Source of the DNA: Branchiostoma floridae
Taxonomy: Eukaryota; Chordata; Leptocardii; Amphioxiformes; Branchiostomatidae
Direction of reading: 5' to 3'
Length of the DNA stretch: 64,000 nucleotides
Assembly: GCF_000003815.2 (NCBI RefSeq)
Contig: NC_049984.1
Coordinates: 8,390,197-8,454,196, forward strand
How positions within the stretch are numbered: the first letter of the stretch is position 1; each line of letters opens with the position of its first letter. Below, in pieces: positions 1-13,260 of this stretch. The position numbers and the translations under genes were made by a program. The notes beneath the pieces were generated by a model. It worked only from the letters and a program-made list of their open reading frames with translations. It was not told the DNA's origin and searched no databases.

Positions 1-2455
1 GAGTGGTAATCTGCTGTCTACATGCTCAACAACAACAGTACTAACAGCGTTCAAAGCTCTCACAAGTAAAGTTTTGATTAACATTACATGTATAATTAGA
101 TGCCCGATGATCACTTCCTGTCACTCTTCGGTGAATGTAACTAGTATATGGCAATATGCAACTGCGAAAACACAAACAGGCCAAAACAATGCCTTAAGTA
201 GTATCTTCTTCCATTACCAGAACTGTCATATCTGATCGACGACGAGATTTACCATCTCTGACCTGCACTTCTTGCCACTCCGGTAAGTCTGAAATTTGCG
301 GTCATCTTCCCACTCACTAGCTGTCACTTGAATACTAGAAACTGCGGACATACATCAACCAAAACAAGCCCACATACCAAAACACAGCCACTGCACACGA
401 AGTCAACAACTTGTAATTTTTCTATGACCCTAGAATCGGGATTTATCGCCGTTAGAACGTTCCTGGTTAGCGTCTGTGGCTGGTCGGGTAAGGATTATCA
501 AAGATGATAGCAGTAAAACAAGTCGTTCTCTTCCCCAGTCCACCATATCACGTCACCACTGCACAGCTGTGAGGCGGACAGAAGAAAGATCAATGCATAT
601 CAAGGAGAGTGAAGGAGAGAGTGAGAGAAACAGGAAACAAACGACCAAATCAATGAACAGACAAGGAAGTTAGTGAATGGATAAAAGACCTTAATTGTAC
701 GTATGTCATGGTGATATATTGGCTATATACAATTACATTGATGAAAGAATGTGATATATTTCCACATTTACAATGGCTACTGTGTGCTTGCATGTACTTC
801 TTATCGCTTCTTAAGACAGCTGTAAATTTGACGACAAATGGAGTTTATAAGACATGGTTTATCTAATCATCTAAGAAATATGATTTTCTTTCTGTGCTGT
901 TTGAATATCGATAACGTAACTTGTATTGTATTGTAGTGAACAAATACCTTGTCAAGTAGCAAAATATCATAGAAGTGTTAGAACAACACATTACAAAACG
1001 TTGACAATGTTTTATATAAATGTATCTCTTGTGCCCGTGTCGGTGATAATAAATGCTAACTGCGTAATTGGCAGTGGCAACTACATTTGTACTAGAACCC
1101 CATTCCCGTGTTCTTGTTTTTGTGTACATAGACAGGAAGTTGACATCTCTTCGGAGCTTGCGAAGAAGAGAATTGAAATGCCAAAGAAGAATACATTACA
1201 GAACGTTAATAAATATTTTACATAAATGCATATCTTGTGTCCAGAGTCATATTTTGACGATGTACTAAATTCTACAACATGTGTTTTTAAGATAGGAAGA
1301 TTTTCACTTTACCGACTGTGATTTAACATTCTCGCCTAGGCATATGTGTTTCGTTGTAACCTCCCTTATTAGGCTATATGTGAGCTATATATTAGCACCA
1401 TAGATTACGATAATCTACACTTTAATCAGCTATAAGTACACCTCAAAACGTATCAAAGAAACAACATTGTCCAAGATCTTTATAACCTTGTAGAGGATTT
1501 GTCAATACTAGCATGGCACCAAAGGACACCTATAACGGTTAAGCATATCCACGTTAACTTTCTGTATGGCCAAAATAGAGTAGTAAATGGCATATATGAT
1601 TTTCGGTACCATTTTGCAATGTGACGATAGGACATAGAAACTTGTCGTTTAAGTCTACTCTCTAGTTCGGCTCTTGTTCTTGGCCATGACTCCACAGTCG
1701 GAATGCCACAGGATTTTACCGCTGGTTCGTTCTGCCAAGATTTGTTTTTATTGTCAGAGACTAAATTGGTTTGGACAGATAATGGTGAGATGCATTAGGC
1801 CACAGCAAGTAAATGTTATGGAGGACATCTTCTGCGGACTCGAAAGCTAACGAGAGAGCGTGAAAACAACAAGATGGACAAAAAAAGAGAAAGATACTAA
1901 ATTTTCAACATAGAGACCATAAACGCTGTAACAATAAATGAAGTCATACAATATGGTGTCATGGTATCTTTTATTCCTGTATTTAAGAAGCGCGTACGGT
2001 CACTAGTGTGGTAGTTTATAGTCGAGGTCACTTCACTAGTGTCGCTTCTACAACTTCACTCAAGACCACCACACGACATACTTCCCAATTTTCGGCATTT
2101 TCTTGTCATGTCAGAGACCATCTCTGGCAGAGAGCAGAGTTCATTTCTAGTTTTTACTTCTTCAAAATCAGGCGAACTCAAGCGTGCCATCCATAAAATT
2201 TACGTGCCGTAGCCTTATGTCTAATTACATGTACATGTTGTATATGGTATACAATTATAGGCTCCACAAGCGAAGTGTGTGCTGTGTCAGAAAGGAACGG
2301 ACTGTCTAGTGTTTGACGTGGAACGATGTAATGACATTAGGCACAAGAGGAAAGGGGGTGGGATGTGTCGTGTCTTCGGCGTTGAAGGATTCTTGTGGCT
2401 GATAGAAAAATATACAAAACGTCGGCGTATTGTTCTAACATTATCCCGGGGAAGT
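1..2455. other. No gene seen (AT-rich intergenic)
   Basis: All frames are closed by frequent stops. The few ORFs of 60-100 codons have no recognisable motif and overlap each other on both strands. I see no RNA gene, clear repeat pair or splice-consistent exon here. Confidence 0.6.
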
Positions 2456-2512
2456 GATTGGCAGATAGTAGACGTCAGTGCGGAGGGTCGGTTGGTGGTG
2501 GAGGGTATATAA
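2456..2512 (+). promoter_or_regulatory. TATA-type core-promoter-like patch
   Basis: An ATTGG (inverted CCAAT box) at about 2457, a palindromic CRE-like GACGTCAG at 2471-2478 and TATATAA at 2506-2512 lie in the usual order and spacing for a plus-strand RNA polymerase II promoter, with a start expected near 2535. No convincing coding exon follows; the next ORF (2757-3011) has no recognisable domain. It could be a promoter for a non-coding transcript, the edge of an LTR-like element, or chance. The motifs are seen directly; activity is inferred. Confidence 0.3.
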
Positions 2513-3287
2513 GGTCACGTGCAGATATTTGTCTTAAGACGGAAAGGTTGTTATCGAAAAAAACGATCTCTGTAATTCGTGTAATACTAGAATTTAATCG
2601 CCAAAACAACCACTGTGCTCATGGTACATTTGATTTTGATAAATGTTTTCCAAACTTTGTATGGGAATTACCAAATGGAAACAAAATTCTTATTATAATA
2701 ACCGTCTTTGTTCTCTTTGTGTAAGCTAAATAACGGAAACGTCGTGTCGGTATCACATGAACCATGCAAAGATACATTATCCTACGAATCTGCAAAATAC
2801 AATTCCGTATTGTAATTTGTACTTTCATCTATTAAGATTTGTAGAACAAAGCAAAACATCGGCAAAGAAACGTCTGTTGGGTAAATACAACCTGAACAAA
2901 CTTGAAACATTTTCTTCTTGTTTTATCAAGGCTGTAGGTCATTTGAATTCTCAATACAAAACCGGCATGTCTAAGAGACTGCTCACCCGTCCAACACCTA
3001 CATCACAATAGTCCCCAGTTCTTGTGATTTTCACCGTATTACCAACCACCGGACCACCAACTACGCAGAAAACAAACTGACTCAACCTTACAAACACCCG
3101 AGGTGACCAAACGGACGTCAGGAAGAGTCCATTACTCATTTGTGCGCCGTGTTTTTGTAAGTACCTGGTGATGACAGTTACGCGACTTGAACTCGGCCAC
3201 AAGTATATTTTTCAACTGTGGATTTTATACATACAGAACAATTGAAGAGAGCACGCGCAAACAGGACCTTTCTCAATGGACATTTAA

Positions 3288-3549
3288 CACCTGCAATACA
3301 CCTGCTCACATGCCATCCGGTAGCTATGCACCTGGACGCAAACCGCCTGTAGTTTTCATATAGGTGCGCATATTCCTATAAGACATTGAAGATGCAAGGT
3401 AAATTGCAGGTGGTTTATATTCAGGTGCACTTGTACAAGCATATCACAAGTGTTTTGTGTCATTAAGCACAAGCTTAATGCAATGGTATAATGTGCTAAA
3501 CACCTGTATTGATCATTTATACTATGAACAACCTGGTTTAGGTCAGGTG
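3288..3549. promoter_or_regulatory. Homotypic cluster of seven CACCTG/CAGGTG E-boxes
   Basis: Exact CACCTG occurs at 3288, 3299, 3329 and 3501, and its reverse complement CAGGTG at 3407, 3422 and 3544. About 0.13 sites would be expected by chance on two strands over this length. Site spacings are irregular (11, 30, 78, 15, 79, 43 bases), so simple tandem duplication is not the obvious cause. CAGGTG is the core bound by Snail/Scratch/ZEB zinc fingers and by some E-protein bHLH dimers. This makes an enhancer or silencer plausible, but nothing here shows activity. Confidence 0.35.
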
Positions 3550-4638
3550 AAAAAAAACGCAGATGGTTGTGTGAGGGTGCACAGAGATATTGCACTCATT
3601 AAGGGCAGTTTATTAACTTGCTGCTGCACACAAACCATCTAGATTCTTCAATAGCATTAAACTTGTGCTCATCTACACAAAACGCCTGTATTATGCTTGT
3701 ACATGTACGTTTGCATCTGAACAGAAATGATCTGCAATCTACCTTAGCTACACCGAACTACGCTTCACCATATCACACTGTGGTAACTAACTAATCCCAT
3801 ATCGATCCCACTTAATCAAAAAGTAGAAGTGTAAAATAGCATCATAAAAGTGCAAACAGTTGATGCACAAGCAACCGCTCTCTCATTGGTCGGACCGCGA
3901 ATTACTCTTGTCTCATTGGTTGAACTGGTACTTCTGATGCGCAGTCAGTATCGGTCTTAAAAGCATATGAACGGTTGCGCTAACCAGGTTCTGTCTACAA
4001 TCACATGTCGCCCAGGGGCCCTTACCCCTGGAGACCAATTGGGCCAGACTCACTGCAGATCAACAACGTCGGTCTGATACCCAGGTTTGAGAGATGGCTG
4101 TCAGAAATGGGTCAGAATCGTGAGACGATTGTCTCTTACCTTATCATCTTATCAACACAAGCAACCTGGCCCAGCACCGGAAGTAGATACAAGTTCTGGT
4201 GTGGTCTTGTTGTTGTTGTGTCCAGATCTCTAGAGTTACGGACAGGCCACAGACGCGAAGATAACCTACTAAAAGCACACGTTCGTTCGACTATAGCTCA
4301 AATCCTTATGTCATGTGTTTTCCAAAGCAACAACCATTGTGTAACTAGCATATCGCACTGGACCAAACCAAACACCATGCCTTCATCCAATTGTGTGGGA
4401 AAGCGGTAGTATCGTATTCTCTTGTAAGAACATTTGCTTAACTCTAATATCATCACTAAGCGTATGACTACGAATATAACAACATCACACACAAACCATG
4501 CCATATTCCTGGTCCTTTCTCTCGCAATGTATGCTACGGGTATTTCTGATGTATTCCTTATTATTGTACCCAGCCCGTGTTGGCTCATGACATGGTCAGT
4601 TGACACTGTCATTGCTATCAGCCCGGAGTTATCAGTCC
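3550..4638. other. No gene seen
   Basis: The longest ORF (4005-4409, 134 codons) has no recognisable domain, no flanking splice pattern and an overlapping minus-strand ORF of similar length, so I treat it as chance. Confidence 0.5.
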
Positions 4639-4760
4639 TGCTGATATACGGCGTCACTCCGGGACAATCAGGTTATCGTACCGACTGACATTCGGCGTCA
4701 CTGCGGAGCAATCAGGCAGTTAAATATCATTTAGGCTGATATACGGCGTCACCAGGGGGA
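4639..4760. repeat. Short tandem repeat, about 47-bp period, 2.5-3 copies
   Basis: The string GATATACGGCGTCAC recurs with variants near 4643, 4687 (CATTCGGCGTCAC) and 4738. The first two copies are followed by related GGA..CAATCAGG strings. Copies are diverged and no ORF runs through them. Confidence 0.55.
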
Positions 4761-7700
4761 GACCAGGGGAGGGATGCCTCCCATCACCAACTGTCAGAAT
4801 CAGGCCATGGATTGAGAAGGTCTCCCGGGAGAGAAGGGAGAAGGAAGTGCAGTGTCTGAGGGGTGCTGTCAGGACAGCCGTGTTAAACATCACGTGCAGC
4901 ATGGAGAAAAGGGGGGAACGAGAGCATTGTTATAGGGGTATGCGAACGAACGAGTGTTAAAATGGCACATACTACTTTCCCCGATTAGCACTCAGTATTT
5001 GGGAAAGACTATGGCAGTTGAACACACACCTGTACTGGACTGGCCTCCCAGTGTCGTGATTTTACCAAGTTGTGTGGCCCAAGGTCTAATGGATCGGAGA
5101 TGGGCGCCGCTCTATGAACCACCTGGTGCAGGAATGACTTTAACTAACTAACTAGCTAATGCTCGAGAACATTACAATGCTACTATTGAAATTTTCATCT
5201 TTCATAACAAAAACGAAATCATATTCTTACGTCTATACATCATATTTTGCAAAACAGTCATAATGAACTTTACTGATAGCCACTTCGTAAACCATCATCA
5301 GCCATGGACACAAACGGTTCTCCCCTAACTTGTCAAGCTCATCTTAAGGAAAGGAGGTTAAGGGAGTGTGTTAAGTGTCAGGGCGTTTTAAGGGAGAATG
5401 TTAAGTATCAGACCTTATCGGGCCCGGACCACTCTGGCAGGAAGAACAGATCAATTTTCGCACCTGGAGAATAAGATCGTTAAATGACCAGTCCAGTTTC
5501 TTTCCTCCGTCCCAATGGAGTGGCCACTAAAATGTCGTTTTTCAAAGCTTGTCGACTACACTGCGGCCAATACTGGTCAACGTGAATCATTATGTAGTGG
5601 TGTTCCTAAGTTGTTATCCGTGAAAACGGGGGTATTGTTTTCAGTCTGTACGTTTGTTTGTCTCAGTGTGTGTCCAGAATTGTTTTAGCGTTGTAGAATG
5701 GCAGGATGTTAGGCAGAATATGAAGTAACTGTCAGTATAGGAAGGTTGGTTTAAACTTGGTCTGGTCCGGCGTGTCCAATGTCGGTCCCACAGTCTGGCA
5801 AAAACAATTCATTGACAGACGTAATGAGAAAAAACACAATAAATTCAACAAAACAAAGAAATCACAAAAAATCGTAATGTATATGCGATCTTTGGTATTC
5901 TTGTTCTGTATAGTGTGTTTTCTTGCACTACGATCTACATTATAACGTGCATCTTTAGCTTGTTGTTGTCGTCCTTGTTTTGTGGTCTTGGTTGCGTCCA
6001 CATTGCGTCGATTTTCCTCTGATATTTGCTATTTTAAAAACAGATATTTTTGTGATGTATAACTACTGGAGTCCTCTTGATACAAGGCAACTCGTCCTTC
6101 AAATATGATGACTGAAGAATTTGTATTAATAGATACAAATCTGTAAAAAGTATTGAAAGGAAAAACAATGTTTAATGTTACATTTTAATGTCATTTTTGG
6201 GGATACTTGCACCACGGTTTTTCTTTCTATTGTTTTTAATATGTATCAGGGGAAGTCACAACAAAATTGGAAAACACGTAGAACACATTTCATAAAGCAC
6301 TTGAACTTGAAGTCTTGGAGGTTTCTAGGGCTAGGAGAGTTAAATCAAAAGAGTTATCGAAAGAAAACTGGCTTTCAAACTAACGACGTTCTAATGATAC
6401 ACCGCTACCTTATATGTAATGTATGTCTGCTTGAGGCTGAGCAGCATAACTCAAGGGGCTAAGAATGGATTATCATAAAACTTTTTATATGGGTAGGTCC
6501 TATCGACGGAATGATCATAGTTTGGTCCCCTTATGGTTTTATTTGGTACTGAAGTAGAACGTCCGATTTTGATATCTCGCATTCTGTATAAGTCATGGAC
6601 ACTATTTTGAGAGTGTAGATAACACTTGGATTCGTGAAGAAGTGGCGTATGCTTGGACAGCTTGGGTCCCCTAGCAGCTTGTTTTGGTATTGAGCCCAGC
6701 ATTTTGTGCGCTTGTGTGTGCGTTTGTCAGAAATGACAGGTGTTTTCAGCTGTCGTCACTTCTAATATCCCCCTGCTTAATTACTCATTGTCTGATCCCG
6801 GGGGAGGGGAGGGTGCTGAGAGGCGCACAGCGAGTGTCATCCTGACTCCCGTTGGGGAGAGGCTGGGCGCCAAAATTTGGGGAAACAAGTCCCCCGAGCG
6901 CTTTCAGTCCTGAGAGAGTACATCTGTGAGCTTTTACCAGCCACCTGAGTCTAGCACCAGAACTTGTGTAACGCGTCGTTTTGTTGGTCTGTAATAGGCG
7001 TTTGAGCGGCATCAAGATGCTGAGATATTTACATAACATTTCAGTGAGTAAAACCCCTTTTACACCCCTTTTCTACCAGAGGCTGCGACTACTGAGCGAC
7101 CAAAGATTGCACAGATAGCTTAACGAATTTAACACATACGAACGAAGATTTCTTACTTATTGTGTGCTTTATTGTCTTTCAAGTCATACATTCATATCTT
7201 GCGTCATATTCCGATTATAACATCAAGGGTTACACAAGTCCGCTGTACGGTCGCTCAACAGCAATCGCCGTTTAGTGGAAGCATACGATGTGTAACGTTA
7301 AAGATTCGGAAGAGTCATTAGATCCCTTTACTCACTTCAGTCCGCTCAAGATTTTTTGAAAGCAGGTTCTGAATGACGATTGACAGAAAAAAGGTACCAG
7401 AACACAGCATTGTTCACCTGACACAGAAATACTGAATTTTAAAACAGTCGTCTTGAGATATGTTTGCAATGGCAGACGACCGCATTGTACCCATCCCAGA
7501 GGACCTGTCAGCGGCCGCAGGAAGCCCTGGGAACGTGCTATCACCTGGGTTACACCTGGGCCCCGTCAGCTGCCCTGGGAACGTGCAGTCCATCACCATC
7601 ACCTCCGTCCTGTCAGCCTCCTCAGGAAGAACGTTTTCATCAGCTGATTGTAGTGGCTGCAGCCTCGTTCCGCTCCCTACTGAAGCACAAGGCCGTTACA

Positions 7701-10029
7701 TGTCCATAGTCGTGCAGCCGGGTGCAACACACGAGAGCTGGGAGATCTGAAACTTTTTCTACACACCACAACACATGTAGTACGAACTTAAGACCATCAT
7801 CAGCTTTCGCTACAATAAACACCACCGGTGATCCTGCTCAAACGTTTAAATATAGCTCCCAAAACAGGGACGTACTCGCAGTTAGTTGTGGTGTCTTCTT
7901 GAATGCAAACAGCTGTCCCTATCCTTATAAAAGCCACCTTTACAGCACAGGTACATGTACATTAGCAGATTTGTAAAATTGTGATGATTTTCGTTGGGGA
8001 TTACTTTGGAAAAGGAGTATCTAATAGTACGATATCAAAATCCGGCTTAAGTTTAAACGCTTCAAAACATTTCTCCGTATGTGTAGCGTGCATTCAACCA
8101 GTGTGAGCAACCTCTTAAGACCCAGGTACTTCGCTTTAAGTGTGACATCTAAACCGTTTTCTTTTACCAAAATTGAAACGCATGCACCGGTTGACCATAA
8201 TTAACACTACCCTGGAACATGAGGTGATCCCTGTTTGTTTAGGTCTAGCCCCTCTACCCTACCCCATCCACCAGGTCGTCTGGCTCGACTGGCAGGTCCA
8301 CATTTGAAAAACAGCCAGGTGGAATGCGCGAAATGCACCGCCTTCCATTTTGCCCCATTAATCTTTAAGGAGGGACATTCCGTGAGAGGAGATCTTGTTA
8401 ACTTAATTGTGACATTATCCGTCCGGCTACTACAATCTGTCTCCCCGTCAGCAGTGATTCACGTACCCGGGCTGGAGAGACAGGGTCTTAGAACCGGCCA
8501 ATCAGCCGCCTGGCGTCTCCAGAAAAGTCCCCTGTCTTTCGTCTCCTCGCAAGACGATGTTTATTTTCTCACAACATTTCTTAAAAGTGGAGCTGAATTG
8601 AAACGTGATCCACTTTGACGCCATAATCTTTCTTAGACTCAGTTCCAATTTATTGGCAAGTGTTGTTTTTTGTTAAAGCGCGGGTTGAAATCTTTTGGAA
8701 GGATGTCAAGGGGCAAAGACTCGTATGAAAGTTATATAGCTCTAACGATGCCCTCTCGGCATTCTTTGTCTACAACAACTTTATCGTGCAGTCCAAGCAG
8801 ATGTGGGGTTCTGGCTTGGTTATGGCGTATTTTAGCGCTTTTCTACTTTGTCCGCTTTTCTTTCTTGCTGGCGGACATGAAAAATCCTGACAAACAAAAA
8901 GCGCCTATTGATAAACAGATATTAGAAATAAGCCGGAGTGTAACCTCTGCTTGGAGGGCATTTCATCGCATCACCTGGCTTTAGAAATAAAAAAGCATAG
9001 TAGAATGCAGTTTGATTCTGTAGGTGCACTCTAAAACATTAGCATTGTTTCGTTACCAAATGGACTAAAAGCGTACAAAACACGCAGCCTTCGTGTCGTG
9101 TCTGTCGTCCGCTGTCGGAGAACCCTGTTTGTTTTTCGTGACCTTCCCTGAAAGCCGAGTATCAGCAATTGTACCAAATTGACGAGGCCTTCCAAAACTG
9201 ACAGCTTCCCTCCATACCTATACTCTTGTTTTTCTTTCCCTCGCAAGCCAGGGCCACTAATGAAATAAACAACACGCCGGTGACACGAACTTCGGTGGGG
9301 ATAGTGACACCTCTGGCGTTGTTTCCTCCTGGTTAGAGCTCTCTCTCCGCGCCAGCTCTGCCACATCAAGTCATCTACAGCTCAGATGGGGCTTTTACTA
9401 GCTTAGACACACGGACAGAGGGAATCCATATGGCGGGGCTGTCTCCTGGGCTTTGTTCGGCTCCCAGCGGCAGGGACGCGGGCTGGGAAGTGTTCTCGGC
9501 GGGTCTCGGGCGTGTGTCTGGCCTAACATGGTGCCCTGACTAGGCTAAGTGAAGTCCCTGGCGCCAACTTGATCTTTCCTGGTCTCAGGAATACGACAGA
9601 GGTTGCCAATTCCATTACACCATTGGCGAGGCATGGGGAAGAGCACTTATATGACGTAGTTTTGCGGCTTTTCAGGTTTTTCTTGTCCTAATGGTAAAAA
9701 AGAAACAAATTCGAGGGGTCAAATAGTTCTAATTGGTAAGGGATTTTACTTTCCTGTTTTCGAATAAAAGATATGTCAATCATGTCAATGTGACGCGTTT
9801 TGAAGATGCTGTAACGACATTTCAAGTTGCAAATGTGTGCCTTCAAACATAACCAGGTAGTGGCGCACACTAGCAAGCCGCCATATTTGCATTAGCACAC
9901 ATAATGATACTTTTTCTATTCCGCTGTAAAATGCCTTTGGGTGTCAGTAACACATCAGTCTTGTACAATACACGTACGTATAAGCTGCGTAACAGATTGC
10001 TAAGTTTAACCCTTAGTTTGAGCCTCTCA
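4761..10029. other. Intergenic, with GC-richer blocks of unknown role
   Basis: I found no exon with a recognisable protein and matching splice sites. GC-richer blocks stand out at about 6795-6965, 7480-7640 (CCCTGGGAACGTGC occurs twice, about 38 bases apart), 8240-8560 and 9400-9640. They carry overlapping short ORFs on several frames, typical of GC-rich non-coding DNA. A 27-bp imperfect tandem pair (GTTAAGTGTCAG / GTTAAGTATCAG) lies at about 5357-5411. Conserved non-coding elements are one possibility; comparison with related species would decide. Confidence 0.4.
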
Positions 10030-10225
10030 CAGGGATGGAGCCCCACTGTTTTTCGATAAGTGTGGTGGGTTCTTTAACGTGCTCGAGGTGTGGCTCTCCT
10101 CAATCACTTTCGGCTCTGCGTCCCACCCCAGAGTAACCGAAGCTAGGTACTCATTTCTACCTCAGTCGAGTGACAAACTGGGTGCGCCTTCCCCAAAGGC
10201 ATCACAGTGGGGCCTGCATACTTAC
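10030..10225. mobile_element. SINE-like or foldback repeat fragment
   Basis: The ends are complementary (CCCCACTGT near 10041 and ACAGTGGGG near 10205). The interior contains TTTAACGTGCTCGAGG (10073-10088), which matches 15 of 16 bases with TTTAACGTGGTCGAGG in the 5S-derived element at 37037-37052. The shared block suggests a common SINE body or tail module. I see no polymerase III promoter in this copy, so it would be a truncated relic. Family assignment is inference. Confidence 0.4.
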
Positions 10226-12324
10226 TTTAATACTCGACTGAAATCTCATTAGACATTATGATAACGAAATTAAAACACCGAGGACTCATTTACATGAACG
10301 TTAACTTTATCAATTGTTTTTTTCCGCTGGTGTTTCTAGAATGTTTTAAACATGCCTACCTTGAATCTACGTGCTTTTCAGTTCGACGCACAGTCCTATC
10401 GCATAACATATCATAACAACAAGTTGACACAAGGAAAAGATGGAAAGAGGGAAAGAAAAAAAAGAGAAAATTAGTTCGGCGAAATGAAATATTTAGAGCT
10501 TTCGTAAATTTTATGCAAAAGACTTATACATTTACATGATTTATGCATGGTAATGTCCATCATTGACTAACATACACATGTCTCAGGTATAGGATTTCCA
10601 TCATAAATCATGTAACAACAGTCCCTTCGTAGACTTGTAAAATGTTGAAGCCTCTAGTTAGTATGTCTACGATCCATATGTTAAACTATAAACTATTCTG
10701 TTTTCTATGTATAGGATGCTGATATTCTAGTGATTTGTTCCGCGACTTTGGATGATGCTGTTGCACTCTTATCCGAGGACAGACAGCATATTTTTACCTC
10801 CTTGCCCAAATCAACAAAATTCGTTGTTCCTTTCTTAGTCATCCTCTTTAAAAGATTTTACCAAAAACGCCCCTGTAGTTTCAGAACAAGCTGCTAGATG
10901 GCCCATACATATTTCACTCCTTCTTGGACACAAGATCTATCCACAACTTAAAATCGTGACCATATCATGCCTAAAATGCGGGATGTCAAACCCGGAAGAC
11001 ATTCCGCTGCAGTATAAAGGAAAGCCGCCAGGAGACCTAAATGTAATCATTTGTCTCTGTCCTGACGTACCAACGCACCAAACATATGAAACCAATCCAT
11101 CTTGCCGTTCATGGGTTATGTATGTTGGTGACCAACAGACTCGCACACACAAAAACGCTACCTAAAATATAACCTCCAGTTTTCATAGAGGTAAAAAGGG
11201 CAGAGCATTGCGTGTACTTCCCGTATTTAGTGCTACACACCCCATGTGTACCATCTCGTCAAGGTTTGTAAGTCTCATTAAACGCGTGACGAGCTTCTGT
11301 TTCTGTCATCTTCCCACCACGTTTAGTCGTCTCCCTGCATTGTTGCCACATCTTCCCCCACAGCACACATGAAAACTGGACAGTGCCATTCCTTTTCTCT
11401 TCTGTTTGTTTCTACTTGAAGCGAACAAAGACTGCCGCTGGGGTTCGGACAAGACATAAACGAACCAAGAGAGTCTCCGCCTGATTCCCACATGTTGGGG
11501 AAACTCTTTAGAAGTCAGGGCTTATTGGTCTTCACAAATTTCTCTTCTGCCAAGACAGTATTTTTCTGTTTGCAAAGAAATGTGTACAGCCAAGGTTTCC
11601 TAACGAGCATGGCGTGGTACAAGCAGGTGGGGTGAGAGTTATGCCAATATTATAAGGACATCACAAAGGAACGGGTTTACGGGTTCTTGACCTTTGACCT
11701 TCTCGGTGTAAAGTGGAAGAGTTTCAGAAATGACTTGTCCTGTGCGTTTATGATAACTCGTGCCGCTTCTGTGCTGTTGAAGGATACATTTGGTTAAAAG
11801 GACTCTAGAGTATGGATAAACTTGACGTGCAGCAGCTAATAGGTTTTGGGTGGATGTGTAAGACCTAGAAGCCGCTTTGGGTCGGTTTTCGGGAGGGATG
11901 ATAGATGTATAGATGAATTGAAATAGTTTCGAAACGGGGGGAAAATTCCCCCCCCCCCCCCCCCCCCGGCCCCCAAATAAAAACCAGCCCCGTTCGAAGA
12001 CTGCAACGGAGGCTACCATCTACGGAGGTCAGTAAAATGTCTTTTCTTTCCGAAATCAAGCAAAAATCAATGCGTGCGCGTTGATGTCATTCACAGAATG
12101 TACTTGATGTGGCCGTACCAACAAACACACACAGTAAGCCTATCCTTTACATAATGATTCCCATATATTAGTCTTATAATCCACTCCAGTTCATATCCAT
12201 ATCGTGACTACCCTATCATCCCTGCCTGGCAGGTAGCCCGGGCCGCACAGGCAGACCATTGTCCCGATAATCGTGCTAATTTGTTCCCCGCCTACAACAC
12301 CGCCCCACCTTCTCCTCTCACCGG
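10226..12324. other. No gene seen; contains a C20 homopolymer
   Basis: This stretch is AT-rich with scattered short ORFs. A run of 20 C (11948-11967) is preceded by a G-run, so the two can pair. On the minus strand the tract is a G-run able to form a quadruplex. Such runs are also common sites of assembly error. ORFs crossing it (11639-12059, minus) owe their openness partly to the homopolymer. Confidence 0.5.
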
Positions 12325-12518
12325 TACTCTCCAAGCAGAGGTTAGGCCCTGGCTCTTTTTGGACGATGTATGCGTTTTTATTGGGATTTCTACTATGTAC
12401 CATTTCTATATGTCTCGCGGCCTAACAGGCATAAAGAAACCTGAACGAAATAGAAAGCCCAATAAAAACGCCTAGAAAAACCGCAAACAGCGGTAGCCTA
12501 CCCTCTTCTTGGAGAGTA
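12325..12518. mobile_element. Foldback MITE, TIR TACTCTCCAAG...
   Basis: The left end TACTCTCCAAGCAGAGG and the reverse complement of the right end TACTCTCCAAGAAGAGG pair imperfectly. Further inverted matches continue inward (TTTTTATTGGG...TTTCTA against TAGAAAGCCCAATAAAAA). There is no coding capacity. It belongs to the same family as the element at 23604-23816, with similar ends at 60021-60187. I see no clear target duplication here. The length (194 bp) and near-complete foldback structure indicate a non-autonomous DNA element. Confidence 0.7.
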
Positions 12519-13260
12519 CACTATTGGTATGTTGGGCAAAGAGAATCGTACCATGATTCAGCGACACAATCATCTCCAAGTAGATATTAGGGTGAAATAT
12601 CGCAAGCCCGCTGCTATTGACAGGATATCTAGCACTATTGACAGAATGTTCCTTGATGATTTTGTGAATAGCACATCATGATCAACCTGTCAACCCTAAC
12701 CCAAACACTGAGGATGAACATCTAAATTGGAGTAATAAAAGAAAGAGGAATGTCCTGATAAAATTTCTTTTCCTATATTGATCGGATTCTATCAATAGCC
12801 ACACTGTTTATGAATTTTGTCCCAAATTATTGACAAACTTAGTTTGTTGAAGTTTATTGGTCGAATTCAGATACACTGGAAGTTTGATTATCTAAGCATT
12901 TCAAAAGTATATACTTTCCTCTAATCTAAGCGGGTTATCAAAGTTTGAGCAAATCAAGCACACAACATGCGTAACGCGTGGGCTGCTATCATTCATGAAG
13001 GACTAATAAAAACTATATCAGATTCACCTGAATATATTTGACCATCATCTCATGATGTTGCTTCAGCTATGCTTACAACACATTTCGACATTCCAGTAAG
13101 GACCGAACATCCGGTAGGGTCAAGAAGCCAGACAGGATAAAAAGGTATACCGGTATCTAATGCTGTTGATTGATGTTACTGATACATGTAAAACTGTCCG
13201 CGTGCTGTAACCGTAGTCTTAATGTACAGCGTAGAGTGACCATAAATCAAAGCATAGCAG
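12519..13260. other. No gene seen
   Basis: AT-rich sequence without ORFs above the reporting length, RNA genes or clear repeats. Confidence 0.55.

Noticed and set aside
4005-4409. 134-codon ORF
   Set aside because: No recognisable motif or exon context; an overlapping ORF of similar size lies on the other strand.
7460-7750. 96-codon GC-rich ORF beginning MFAMADD
   Set aside because: Three plus frames are open over the same stretch, so openness reflects composition and a short repeat (CCCTGGGAACGTGC twice). No homology was recognised.
10956-11165. Cys-containing small ORF (CLKCG...) resembling a zinc ribbon start
   Set aside because: Only one C-x2-C pair, no partner pair at normal spacing, and an overlapping minus ORF of equal length.
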